Of a stretch of 64,000 nt of DNA, positions 55,248 through 64,000 are shown piece after piece. The notes beneath the pieces were generated by a model that saw nothing but the letters and a program-made list of their open reading frames with translations, was not told the DNA's origin and did no database searches. How positions within the stretch are numbered: the stretch's first letter is position 1; every line of letters starts with the position of its first letter. The stretch comes from Janthinobacterium sp. UMAB-56 (GTDB lineage: Bacteria > Pseudomonadota > Gammaproteobacteria > Burkholderiales > Burkholderiaceae_D): positions 23,682 through 87,681 of the forward strand of contig NZ_LT607661.1 of NCBI RefSeq assembly GCF_900095265.1, read 5' to 3'. A program made the translations under genes and the position numbers.

Positions 55248-58200
55248 GTGCTGGTATTTCGACGTGTTTGCGATGTTGTCTTGCTGTTGTGTCTATTGTT
55301 GGGTGGCCAGGTCGCGGCGGCGCCTGCGCCCACCCTGCGTTTCGAGCAGCTCAGCGTCGACCAGGGCCTGGCGCAGGAATCGGTGCTGGCCATCGCCCAG
55401 GACCGGCAGGGCTATATGTGGTTCGGCAGCCAGTCTGGCCTGAGCCGTTACGATGGCTACCGCATGGTCGTCTACAAGAATATCGAGGGCGACAAAACCA
55501 GCCTGGTCGACAACTGGGTCGGCGAACTGCATGTCGATAGCCAGGGCCAGCTATGGGTGGGCACCGACAATGGCCTGGACCGCTTCGATGCCGCCAGCCA
55601 GACTTTCATCCATTATGCGCCGGCCGAAAAGAGCAAGCGCGGCAACGGCAACCGGCATATCCACGCCATTCTCGACGATGGCGCGCGCGGCTTCTGGATC
55701 GCCACCTCGGACGGCTTGCAGCATTTCGATCCCGCCACGGGCGCTTTCCGCACCTGGCACCACGAAGAGGGTAACCCGCACAGCCTGGGCGACAATGAAA
55801 TCAAGGCGCTGGCGCTGGACGCGCAACAGCGCCTGTGGATAGGCACCGTGACGGGCCTGGACATGCTGGCGCCGGGCAGCGAGCGCTTCGAGCACTTTGC
55901 CGTCGACAAGGAGCCAGGCTCGAAGTACAACGTGATCCAGTCGCTGCTGATCGACCGCCAGCAGAATCTGTGGATCGGCACCATGGCCGGCGCCGAGCGC
56001 TGGCGCCTGGGCGGTGCTGGCCAGGCGCCGCAGGCACGCGTGCGTTTCGGTGAGAAAAATGGCTTCTCCGCCATCCGCGTCGCCAGCCTGTACCAGGATG
56101 TCGACGCCACTGTCTGGCTGGGCAGCAATGCCGATGGCCTGTTCCGCTGGCTGCCCGGGAGCGACAGCTTCCTGCAGTACCGCCACCAGACGGGCGATAA
56201 ATTCAGCCTCGCCGACAACCAGCTGTCGTCGCTGTACCGCGACCGCGCCGGCACCTTCTGGGTCGGCTCCTGGTACAACGGCGTGAGCCGGGTCGATCTG
56301 GGCAGCGGTGGTTTTTCGCGCATGGCGCGCGCACCAGGCGATGTGGGCGCGCTGGCGGACAAGAAGGTGCGCGCCGTGGCCGACGCGGGCAATGGCAAGC
56401 TGTGGCTGGCCACCAAGGGCGGCCTGAAACTGTATGACACGCGCGACGGCAGCGCGCGGCTTTTCGACCTGCGCAGTGCGCCCGGCATGTCGCGCGACGA
56501 GCAGGTCACCACCCTGTACAAGGCGCCGGACGGCGTCCTGTGGGTGGGCGGCTCGACGGGCTTGCACCGCTTCGATCCGGTACTGGGGCGCTTCTCCACC
56601 ATGCGCTTTGCCGCAGGCGACCCGAACAGCGATACCATCCGTAATATCGTCAGCGACCGCAGCGGCATGCTGTGGGTCTCGACGCGGGGCGGCGTGCACC
56701 GTTTCGACCCGTCTAGCCGGCGCTTTACCACCTACCGCCACGACCCTGCCGATCCGAACAGCCTGTCCGACAACATGGTGCGGCCGGTGCTGGAAGACGG
56801 CAAGGGGCGATTGTGGATAGGTTCCTTCCACGGCCTGGACTTGCTCGATCGTGCCAGCGGCCACTTCCGCCATTTCCGCCACGATCCGCAAAACCCGCAT
56901 AGCCTCAGCCACGACGAAGTGCATTTCCTGCACGAGGACAAGCGCGGCGTGCTGTGGGTGGGCACGGCGAATGGTTTGAACCGCATGGATGTCGATGCCA
57001 AGGGCGAGATTCGCTTCCGGCGTTTCCTGCGCAAGGATGGCATGGCCGACGATGCCGTCGCCAGCATCCTCGGCGACGACAACGAGCAACTGTGGCTAAG
57101 CACGAATAGCGGCATCACGCGGCTCGACATGCGCAGCGGCCTGTTTCGCAACTACGACAGCGCGGATGGCACAGTGGAAGGTTCCTACTTCGATGGTGCG
57201 GCCCTGCGCGCGTCCGATGGCATCATGTATTTCGGTGGCTTTAACGGCATGACGGCGTTTGTGCCGCAGGATATCCACGACAACCGCGTGCCGCCGCTGG
57301 TGGCCATCACGCAGCTGCAGATCTTCAATAAACCCGTGGTGATCGGTCGCGGCGAGTTCGCGCACGTGCTCAAGGCGGCCATCGACCATACGCGCAAGCT
57401 GGTGCTGACCAGCCGCGAAAGCGTCTTTTCGCTGGAGTTCGCGGCCCTGCATTTCGCCGCACCCCAGCGCAATATGTTCGCCTACCGGCTCGAAGGCTTC
57501 GACCAGGACTGGGTCATGACGGATGCGGGGCGGCGCTTTGCCACCTACACCAACCTCGATGCCGGCAACTACGTGTTTCGCGTCAAGGCGGCCAACAAGG
57601 ACGGCGTGTGGAACGAGAGCGGCGCCACGCTGGCCATCACGATTTTGCCGCCAGTCTGGAAAACCTGGTGGTTTCGCACCCTGATGGCGGCGCTGCTGCT
57701 GGGGGCCGTGTATGTCGCCTACCGGCAGCGCGTGCGCGCGCTGCGGCATCAGCAAAACGAGCTGGAAAAGCAGGTCAGCGAACGCACGGCCGAGTTGCAG
57801 AGCAAGGAAATCGAAGTGCTGGCCCAGTCGGAAAAGCTGGCGCAAGTCAACAGCAGCCTGACGAAAAACGAGGAAAGCCTGCGCCTGGCCAAGCGCAAGG
57901 CCGAAGATGCGACGCGCCAGAAGTCGGAGTTCTTGGCCAACATGAGCCACGAGATGCGCACGCCATTGGCCGGCGTGATCGGCATGCTGGGCTTTGCCCT
58001 GCGCGACGAGCAGCTGCACGACGCCACGCGCGAGCAGATACTGCGCGGCCAGGCCAATGCCCAGTCGCTGCTGGTGATCATCAATGACTTGCTCGATTTT
58101 TCCAAGATCGAGGCGGGCAAGCTGAGTATCGAAAACATCGATTTCGCGCTCGGTGCGGCGATCGAGACGGTCGTCAGCCTGTTCGAGGAGCAGGCGGCCG

Positions 58201-59477
58201 CGCGCAGCATCGGTTTCTCCATTGACTTCGCGCCCGACCTGCCGCCCTTCGTGGTGGGCGACCCGACCCGTTTGCGCCAGGTGCTGGTCAACCTGGTCGG
58301 CAATGCCTTCAAGTTCACGCAGCGCGGTGGCGTCAGCGTCTGCGTCGAGCGGGCCGGCGTGGCCAGCGGCAGCGGCGGACGCAAGGTCAACCTGATCCGC
58401 TTTACGGTCAGCGACAGCGGCATCGGTATCGATGCGGAAGCGATGGGGCGCCTGTTCCAGAAGTTCGAGCAGGCCGACGCCAGCACCACGCGGCGCTACG
58501 GCGGCACGGGACTGGGGCTGGCGATCTGCCGCCAGTTGGTCGAACTGATGGAGGGCGAGATCGAAGTGGCCAGCACACCGGGGCAGGGCAGTACCTTTGC
58601 CTTCACCTTGCCGCTGGCCGACGGCGTGGCGCCGCCGCTGGTGCCGCAGGTGGCGCTGGCGCCGCACAGCCACCAGCTGCGCGTGCTGTGCGCGGAAGAC
58701 TTCCCCACCAACCAGATCATCATCCGTGTCATGCTCGAAGAGCTGGGGCATAGAGTCGACGTAGTCGCCAACGGCGTGCTGGCGGTGGCGGCCTGCGTGC
58801 ATACCCGCTATGACCTGATCCTGATGGACGGGCGCATGCCGGAGATGGATGGCGCCACGGCGACGCGCCTGATCCGCTTGGGCGGCTGGCCTGACCAGCC
58901 CGTGCGCGATCAGGAACTGATGATCGTGGCCCTGACGGCGAATGCCAGCGAAGAAGACCGCAGCCGCTATCTTGGCGTCGGCATGGACGATTTCCTCAGT
59001 AAACCGGTGGACGAGGCGGCGCTGCACGGCTTGCTGGCGCGCGCCATCGAGCGCCAGTTGCAGCGTGGTTTCATGTTGCCGCGCATGCCGTCGAACGCGC
59101 CGCGCGGGGCCGCGCCGGGGCAGGCAGAACTCGATGCCTTGTTCGGCATCGCACCGGCAGTGCCCGTCGCGGCGCCTTCCCCATCCATTCGCAGCAGCGA
59201 ACTGCAGCGGCGCATCCGCGTCGCTTTCGTCGCCGACCTGGAGGAGCGCTTGCGCGAACTCGATGCCGCCCTGGCTGTGCAGGACAGTGACAATGCCGGG
59301 CGCCTGCTGCATGGTTTGAAAGGTAGCGCCGCCTATCTCGATGAAATGCAGCTGCACATGCTGTGCACGGACATGGAAGAGGCGGCGGACGGCGGCCGCT
59401 GGACGCAGGTGGCCTTGCATTTGCCGCAATTGCGCGCACTGTTGGCGCAAATAGCCGTTACGGACAATGAGATGTAA
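55248..59477 (+). CDS. hybrid sensor histidine kinase: propeller, Y_Y_Y, HisKA, HATPase, receiver, HPt
   Basis: 1409 residues from GTG 55248 (AGGA upstream). Signal peptide, then two seven-bladed Reg_prop propellers (repeats such as YMWFGSQSGLSRYDG, QLWVGTDNGLDRFD, RLWIGSFHGLDLL), Y_Y_Y domain (FAYRLEGFDQDWV, YTNLDAGNYVFRVKA), a transmembrane helix near 805 (LMAALLLGAVYVAY), a coiled coil, HisKA with His901 (MSHEMRTPLAGVIGM), HATPase_c (LVGNAFKFTQRGG, YGGTGLGLAICRQL), a receiver with Asp1194 (ILMDGRMPEMDG) and a C-terminal HPt with His1355 (LLHGLKGSA). Phosphorelay sensor, probably of a carbohydrate-type signal in the periplasm. The response regulator gene follows by 85 bp. Confidence 0.93.
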   Translation: MLVFRRVCDVVLLLCLLLGGQVAAAPAPTLRFEQLSVDQGLAQESVLAIAQDRQGYMWFGSQSGLSRYDGYRMVVYKNIEGDKTSLVDNWVGELHVDSQGQLWVGTDNGLDRFDAASQTFIHYAPAEKSKRGNGNRHIHAILDDGARGFWIATSDGLQHFDPATGAFRTWHHEEGNPHSLGDNEIKALALDAQQRLWIGTVTGLDMLAPGSERFEHFAVDKEPGSKYNVIQSLLIDRQQNLWIGTMAGAERWRLGGAGQAPQARVRFGEKNGFSAIRVASLYQDVDATVWLGSNADGLFRWLPGSDSFLQYRHQTGDKFSLADNQLSSLYRDRAGTFWVGSWYNGVSRVDLGSGGFSRMARAPGDVGALADKKVRAVADAGNGKLWLATKGGLKLYDTRDGSARLFDLRSAPGMSRDEQVTTLYKAPDGVLWVGGSTGLHRFDPVLGRFSTMRFAAGDPNSDTIRNIVSDRSGMLWVSTRGGVHRFDPSSRRFTTYRHDPADPNSLSDNMVRPVLEDGKGRLWIGSFHGLDLLDRASGHFRHFRHDPQNPHSLSHDEVHFLHEDKRGVLWVGTANGLNRMDVDAKGEIRFRRFLRKDGMADDAVASILGDDNEQLWLSTNSGITRLDMRSGLFRNYDSADGTVEGSYFDGAALRASDGIMYFGGFNGMTAFVPQDIHDNRVPPLVAITQLQIFNKPVVIGRGEFAHVLKAAIDHTRKLVLTSRESVFSLEFAALHFAAPQRNMFAYRLEGFDQDWVMTDAGRRFATYTNLDAGNYVFRVKAANKDGVWNESGATLAITILPPVWKTWWFRTLMAALLLGAVYVAYRQRVRALRHQQNELEKQVSERTAELQSKEIEVLAQSEKLAQVNSSLTKNEESLRLAKRKAEDATRQKSEFLANMSHEMRTPLAGVIGMLGFALRDEQLHDATREQILRGQANAQSLLVIINDLLDFSKIEAGKLSIENIDFALGAAIETVVSLFEEQAAARSIGFSIDFAPDLPPFVVGDPTRLRQVLVNLVGNAFKFTQRGGVSVCVERAGVASGSGGRKVNLIRFTVSDSGIGIDAEAMGRLFQKFEQADASTTRRYGGTGLGLAICRQLVELMEGEIEVASTPGQGSTFAFTLPLADGVAPPLVPQVALAPHSHQLRVLCAEDFPTNQIIIRVMLEELGHRVDVVANGVLAVAACVHTRYDLILMDGRMPEMDGATATRLIRLGGWPDQPVRDQELMIVALTANASEEDRSRYLGVGMDDFLSKPVDEAALHGLLARAIERQLQRGFMLPRMPSNAPRGAAPGQAELDALFGIAPAVPVAAPSPSIRSSELQRRIRVAFVADLEERLRELDAALAVQDSDNAGRLLHGLKGSAAYLDEMQLHMLCTDMEEAADGGRWTQVALHLPQLRALLAQIAVTDNEM

Positions 59478-59562
59478 AATAGGCAATGCTGGCCATCGAG
59501 CGCACGGCGAAACTGGATAGAATACGGCCAGGCCCCTGGCGCTGCCGGCAATGGAGAAAGCA

Positions 59563-60279
59563 ATGAAAGTACTGGTGGTTGACGATGATGTCGTGTCGCG
59601 CATGGTGTTGATGCATCTGATCGATAGCTGCGGCGTGCACGATATCGTGGAAGCCGAGGATGGCGCGGCGGCGTGGGAGCAGCTCGAAGGCGGCTTGCGC
59701 CCCTCGCTGTGCTTTTGCGACTTGCGCATGCCGCGCCTGTCCGGCATGGAGCTGCTGCAGAAAATCCGCTCCGACAGCGCGCTCGACGCCATGCCGCTGG
59801 TGCTGGTGCTGGTATCGTCGGCCAATGATACTGACACGGTGCGTGATGCCGTGCAGGCCGGTGCTGCAGGCTACATCGTCAAGCCTTTCCAGCCGGAGCA
59901 GGTGCGCCAGCATATCGACGCCTGCTTCGACGTGTCGGCCTTGCCGGCCGAGGCGCCGCGCGACACGCTGCAGCGGCTGGGCATCGATGGCGAACGCCTG
60001 CAGGCCTATCTGACGGGCTTCCAGGGACAGATAGTCGCAGCCAGCGAACAGGTCGACGCCTTGCTGGCGCGCGGCGAACCGGCCCAGGCGCGCCAGCAGC
60101 TCGAACGGCTGCACCTCGGTTGCCGCACCCTGGGCTTGCATGGCGCGGAGGCTGGAATGCTGGCCCTGCTGCAGGCAGCGGTGCTCGATGGCGACCGGAT
60201 GCAAACGGCACTGACAGCGCTGGCGCGCAGCGTGGCACAGCAGGTGCGATTGCTGCGGCAGCACGACGGCACTGCCTGA
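59563..60279 (+). CDS. response regulator with HPt-like C-terminal domain
   Basis: 238 residues. Receiver domain with the acidic triad DDD at 7-9, phospho-acceptor Asp53 (CFCDLRMPRLSG) and the Lys of YIVKPFQPEQV. The remaining ~100 residues form a helical domain with ERLHLGCRTLGLHGAEAG, which resembles an HPt signature but with Cys/Arg in place of the usual LKG. No DNA-binding or output domain. GGAGA precedes ATG 59563. Likely partner of the hybrid kinase upstream. Confidence 0.85.
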   Translation: MKVLVVDDDVVSRMVLMHLIDSCGVHDIVEAEDGAAAWEQLEGGLRPSLCFCDLRMPRLSGMELLQKIRSDSALDAMPLVLVLVSSANDTDTVRDAVQAGAAGYIVKPFQPEQVRQHIDACFDVSALPAEAPRDTLQRLGIDGERLQAYLTGFQGQIVAASEQVDALLARGEPAQARQQLERLHLGCRTLGLHGAEAGMLALLQAAVLDGDRMQTALTALARSVAQQVRLLRQHDGTA

Positions 60280-60306
60280 CTCTGCCTTTTTCTGCTTGCC
60301 GGAAAA

Positions 60307-60326
60307 ATACTTTAGGTTTAAAGTAT
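60307..60326. promoter_or_regulatory. inverted repeat upstream of the 2-aminobenzoate operon
   Basis: ATACTTTA GGTT TAAAGTAT, perfect 8-bp arms separated by four bases, 46 bp before the ligase start. The form (AATACTTTA-like) is that of MarR-family operators on aromatic-catabolic operons. Confidence 0.7.
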
Positions 60327-60372
60327 CTACTTCCGGGCCTTGTGCACGCGCCCGTCACCAGCCAGGATGAGC

Positions 60373-61992
60373 ATGAGCAGCGACCCTTCGCCTAGCACCG
60401 CAACTCCCCGGGACGATTTTGCGCGCACGCATTTGCCGCCGCGCGCACTCTGGCCGCAGCTATGCCTGGACTTGCCCGAGCTGCAGTATCCGCCGCGCTT
60501 CAATTGCGTCGCCGTGCTGCTCGATGCGGCCGTTGCCAGCGGTGGTGGCGAGCGCACCGCCATCCTTGCCGACGGCCAGCGCTGGACTTACGCGCAGCTG
60601 GCGCGGCAGGTTGACCGCATTGCCCACGTGCTGCGGACGGACCTGCGCCTGATCCCCGGCAACCGCGTGTTGCTGCGCGGCGCGAATACCCCCATGATGG
60701 CGGCCTGCCTGCTGGCCGTGCTGAAAGCCGGCTGCATCGCCGTGCCCACCATGCCACTGCTGCGTGCGCGTGAACTGTCTACCATCCTGGCCAGGGCGCA
60801 AGTGAACGCCGTGCTGTGCGCGCAGGGCTTGCGCGGGGAATTCGATGGCATACCGGGCTTGCCTGCCATGCTGTGCTTTGGCGCCGATGGCGCGCAACTG
60901 GAACAACGCATGTCGGCCCACGATGCGCCCTTCGCCGCATGCGACACGGCGGCCGACGACGTCTGCCTGATCAGCTTTACCTCGGGCACGACGGGCGTCC
61001 CCAAAGGCACCATGCACATGCACCGCGACCTTCTGGCCATTTGCGACTGCTTTCCCCGTTCCATGCTGCAGGTGCGCGCCGACGATATCTTCATCGGCAC
61101 GCCGCCGCTGGCCTTCACCTTCGGCCTGGGCGGCTTGCTGCTGTTTCCCCTGCGCTTTGGCGCGGCCACCGTACTGCTGGAAAAACTCACGCCCGACGGC
61201 TTGCTGCGCGCCATCGGTGCATACCAGGCCACGATCTGCTTCACGGCGCCCACCTTTTACCGCCAGATGGCGCCCCTGGTCGCGCAGCACGATGTGCGCA
61301 GCCTGCGCCTGTCCGTGTCGGCCGGTGAGGCGCTGCCGCTGGCCACGCGCGACGCCTGGCAGGCGGCGACGGGACTGGCCATGACGGACGGCATCGGCGC
61401 CACCGAGATGCTGCACATCTTCATTTCCGCCACGGGCGAAGGCATCCGCCGCGGCGCCATCGGCCAGGCCATTCCCGGCTACCAGGCTTGCATCGTCGAC
61501 GACGCTGGCGTGCCGCAGCCGCCCGGCGTGACAGGCCGCCTGGCGGTGAAAGGCCCTACGGGCTGCCGTTACCTGTCCGACCCGCGCCAGCGCGAGTATG
61601 TACAGAACGGCTGGAACCTGACGGGCGACACCTTCGAGATGGACGTTGACGGCTATTTCTATTACCGCTCGCGCAGCGACGACATGATCGTCTCGGCCGG
61701 CTACAACATCGCCGGCCCGGAAGTGGAAGATGCGCTGCTGCGTCATCCTGCCGTGGCCGAATGCGGGGTGGTTGGGCGCGCCGATGCCGAACGTGGCCAG
61801 ATCGTCGAAGCGCATGTGGTGCTGAAAGGTGGCTGCCAGGCCAGCGACGCGCTGGCGGCCGAACTGCAGGACTTCGTGCGCCAGCAGATCGCCCCATATA
61901 AATATCCGCGCGCCATCCGCTTCCTGCCTTCCCTGCCGCGCACGGAAACGGGCAAGCTGCAGCGCTTCAAACTTCGCACGGACACCCCATGA
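60373..61992 (+). CDS. 2-aminobenzoate-CoA ligase / AMP-dependent aryl-CoA synthetase
   Basis: 539 residues from ATG 60373 (AGGA five bases upstream); 60367 and 60340 are in-frame alternatives. ANL superfamily: adenylates an aromatic acid, then transfers it to CoA. P-loop [16 protein letters not shown]5 [12 protein letters not shown]7 [23 protein letters not shown] (in pieces GDTFEMD and YRSRSDDM), and C-terminal catalytic Lys in [11 protein letters not shown]. The benzoate-ligase-like C-terminal domain, with the 2-aminobenzoyl-CoA monooxygenase-reductase gene directly after it (ATGA overlap), points to the anthranilate pathway. Confidence 0.85.
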   Translation: MSSDPSPSTATPRDDFARTHLPPRALWPQLCLDLPELQYPPRFNCVAVLLDAAVASGGGERTAILADGQRWTYAQLARQVDRIAHVLRTDLRLIPGNRVLLRGANTPMMAACLLAVLKAGCIAVPTMPLLRARELSTILARAQVNAVLCAQGLRGEFDGIPGLPAMLCFGADGAQLEQRMSAHDAPFAACDTAADDVCLISFTSGTTGVPKGTMHMHRDLLAICDCFPRSMLQVRADDIFIGTPPLAFTFGLGGLLLFPLRFGAATVLLEKLTPDGLLRAIGAYQATICFTAPTFYRQMAPLVAQHDVRSLRLSVSAGEALPLATRDAWQAATGLAMTDGIGATEMLHIFISATGEGIRRGAIGQAIPGYQACIVDDAGVPQPPGVTGRLAVKGPTGCRYLSDPRQREYVQNGWNLTGDTFEMDVDGYFYYRSRSDDMIVSAGYNIAGPEVEDALLRHPAVAECGVVGRADAERGQIVEAHVVLKGGCQASDALAAELQDFVRQQIAPYKYPRAIRFLPSLPRTETGKLQRFKLRTDTP

Positions 61993-64000
61993 ATATCGTC
62001 TGCATCGGCGGCGGCCCCGCCGGCCTGTATTTCAGCCTGCTCATGAAAAAGCAGAACCCCGCGCATCGCATCACCGTCATCGAGCGCAATCGCCCGTACG
62101 ACACGTTTGGCTGGGGCGTGGTGTTTTCCGACCAGACCCTGGGCAACCTGGCCAGCGCGGACGAGCCGACGGCGCGCGCCATCCTGCAGGCGTTCAACCA
62201 CTGGGATGATATCGAGATCCACTTCAAGGGCGAGACCGTGCGCTCTGGCGGCCATGGTTTTTGCGGCATCGGCCGCAAGCGCCTGCTCAATATCCTGCAG
62301 GCGCGCTGCGAGGAGCTCGGCGTGCAACTGGTGTTCGAGACGGAAGTGCAGGATGACCAGGCCATCGCGCGCCAGTACGGCGCCGACCTGGTGATCGCCA
62401 GCGACGGCTTGAACAGCCGCATCCGCACGCGCTATGCGGCCAGCTACCAGCCCGAGATCGAGCAGCGCCATTGCCGTTTCGTCTGGCTGGGCACGCGCAA
62501 GAAATTCGAAGCCTTCACGTTTGCCTTCCGCCAGACGCCATATGGCTGGTTCCAGGCGCATATCTATCAATATGACGGCGATACCTCGACCTTCATCGTC
62601 GAAACGCCCGAACACGTGTGGCGCGCTGCTGGACTCGATGCCATGAGTCAGGAACAGGGCATCGCCTTTTGCGAAGCGCTGTTCGCCGAGGAACTCGATG
62701 GCCATGGCCTGCTGAGCAATTCGCCGCACTTGCGCGGTTCCGCGCAGTGGATCACCTTCCCGCGCATCGTCTGCCGGCAATGGGTGCACCGGCAGGATGG
62801 CGTACCCGTCGTGCTGATGGGCGACGCGGCCCACACGGCGCATTACTCGATTGGCTCCGGCACCAAGCTGGCGCTGGAAGACGCCATCGAGCTGGCGCGC
62901 TGCTTCGGCCAGCATGCCGATACTGATGCTGCGCTGGCGGCCTACCAGCAGCTGCGCGCCATCGAGGTGCTCAAAATCCAGAGCGCGGCGCGCAATTCCA
63001 TGGAATGGTTCGAGAACGTCGAGCGCTACAGCGCCATGGAAGCGCCGCAGTTCGCCTATTCCATGCTCACGCGCAGCCAGCGCATCTCGCATGAAAACCT
63101 GCGCCTGCGCGATTCTCAATATGTGGCCAGCTACGAACGATGGCTGGCGCGGCGCGCGGCCGAACAGGCAGGCGTGGCGATGGCGGACGAGGCCGTGCCG
63201 CCCATGCTCACGCCCTTTCGCCTGCGTGGCGTGTTGCTGAAAAACCGCATCGCCGTCTCGCCCATGGCGCAGTACAGCGCCGTCGATGGCGTGGCGGGCG
63301 ACTACCATGTGATGCACCTGGGGGCGCGCGCCATGGGCGGCGCCGGTCTGGTGTTTGCCGAGATGACGTGCGTATCGGCCGACGCACGCATCACGCCCGC
63401 CTGCCCCGGCATGTATAGCGAAGCGCACACGCAGGCGTGGCGCCGCATCGTCGATTTCGTGCATGCCAACAGCGACGCGAAGATCGCCCTGCAACTGGGG
63501 CACGCGGGCGCGAAAGGCTCGACGCGCCCCATGTGGGACGGCATCGATCTGCCGTTGAAGGAAGATAACTGGCCGCTGATCTCGGCTTCGGAACAGCAGT
63601 ACCTGGCCGGCGTGTCGCAAACGGCCCGCGCCGCCACGGAAGGCGACATGGCGCGCATCGAGCAGGATTTCGTGCGCGCCACCCTGGCCGCTGCCGTCGC
63701 CGGTTTCGACTGGCTGGAACTGCATTGCGCGCATGGTTATTTGCTGTCGAGTTTTATCTCGCCGCTGACCAACCGCCGCACGGACGAATATGGCGGCAGC
63801 CTGGAAAACCGCTGCCGCTATCCGCTGCGCGTGTTGCGCGCCATGCGCGCCGCCTGGCCGCAGGATAAACCCATGAGCGTGCGCATCTCGGCCCACGACT
63901 GGGTCGAAGGCGGCATCACGCCCGACGATGCCGTCGTCATCGCGCGCCTGTTCAAGCAGGCGGGTGCCGACCTGATCGACTGCTCCTCGGGTCAGGTCAG
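61989..64000 (+). CDS. 2-aminobenzoyl-CoA monooxygenase/reductase-like fusion (3' end outside window)
   Basis: At least 670 residues, open at the right edge. N-terminal flavoprotein hydroxylase ([22 protein letters not shown] site, [20 protein letters not shown] with GDAAH), then from about residue 400 an old-yellow-enzyme TIM barrel ([71 protein letters not shown]). This two-enzyme fusion is known from 2-aminobenzoyl-CoA and salicylyl-CoA dearomatisation. Start ATG 61989 overlaps the ligase stop. Confidence 0.88.
   Translation, partial: MNIVCIGGGPAGLYFSLLMKKQNPAHRITVIERNRPYDTFGWGVVFSDQTLGNLASADEPTARAILQAFNHWDDIEIHFKGETVRSGGHGFCGIGRKRLLNILQARCEELGVQLVFETEVQDDQAIARQYGADLVIASDGLNSRIRTRYAASYQPEIEQRHCRFVWLGTRKKFEAFTFAFRQTPYGWFQAHIYQYDGDTSTFIVETPEHVWRAAGLDAMSQEQGIAFCEALFAEELDGHGLLSNSPHLRGSAQWITFPRIVCRQWVHRQDGVPVVLMGDAAHTAHYSIGSGTKLALEDAIELARCFGQHADTDAALAAYQQLRAIEVLKIQSAARNSMEWFENVERYSAMEAPQFAYSMLTRSQRISHENLRLRDSQYVASYERWLARRAAEQAGVAMADEAVPPMLTPFRLRGVLLKNRIAVSPMAQYSAVDGVAGDYHVMHLGARAMGGAGLVFAEMTCVSADARITPACPGMYSEAHTQAWRRIVDFVHANSDAKIALQLGHAGAKGSTRPMWDGIDLPLKEDNWPLISASEQQYLAGVSQTARAATEGDMARIEQDFVRATLAAAVAGFDWLELHCAHGYLLSSFISPLTNRRTDEYGGSLENRCRYPLRVLRAMRAAWPQDKPMSVRISAHDWVEGGITPDDAVVIARLFKQAGADLIDCSSGQV

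Noticed and set aside
57096..59837. 913-codon minus-strand frame over the hybrid kinase
   Set aside because: Antisense shadow of the HisKA/HATPase/receiver region; no protein-like features.
61743..63896. 717-codon minus-strand frame over the ligase and monooxygenase genes
   Set aside because: Antisense shadow spanning two well-supported genes.

Overview
The window is high-GC, densely packed bacterial chromosome. Gene content and order (xseA, then exbB-exbD-lpxK-Trm112-kdsB-adk, with a pyrophosphatase proton pump next door), DUF4148 and DUF2244 proteins, and protein sequence style all point to a betaproteobacterium of the Oxalobacteraceae (Janthinobacterium/Massilia/Duganella-like). This placement is by recognition only. 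I see no tRNA, rRNA, CRISPR array, prophage or insertion sequence.

0-14.5 kb: a cyclic-nucleotide-binding thioredoxin-reductase-like protein (cut by the left edge), cysM, a small HTH protein, mltB, and a collapsed remnant of a moxR...transglutaminase locus. Then come an HDAC-family deacylase, the ribosome-assembly GTPase YlqF/RbgA, a DODA-type dioxygenase divergent from a LysR regulator, a degraded membrane-protein gene, a TonB-dependent receptor that seems to lack its plug, and dsbA with a small membrane protein.

14.5-30.8 kb: an SDR, a five-gene efflux operon (outer-membrane channel, MarR, FUSC pump, DUF1656, HlyD), several small exported or membrane proteins including a second member of the dsbA-linked family, an aldo/keto reductase, a CYTH-CHAD protein, a propeller-type sensor kinase and sodB.

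30.8-39.4 kb: a complete beta-glucoside uptake system. A LacI regulator, three near-identical operators, a binding protein, two permeases, a GH1 glucosidase, an ATPase and an outer-membrane receptor are present. The receptor brings sugar across the outer membrane, the ABC system across the inner membrane, and the glucosidase hydrolyses it inside.

39.4-48.4 kb: xseA, then about 1.3 kb without genes that holds seven head-to-tail ~150-bp units, each with a promoter-like element and a DnaA-box-like loop in a hairpin. This is the most unusual object in the window. The exbBD/lpxK/kdsB/adk block and hppA follow.

48.4-64 kb: a Fur-box-controlled TonB receptor, an HSD10-type dehydrogenase behind a perfect 20-bp palindrome, gamma-glutamyltransferase, a patatin, a giant hybrid sensor kinase with a partner response regulator, and the start of a 2-aminobenzoyl-CoA (anthranilate) degradation operon running off the right edge.
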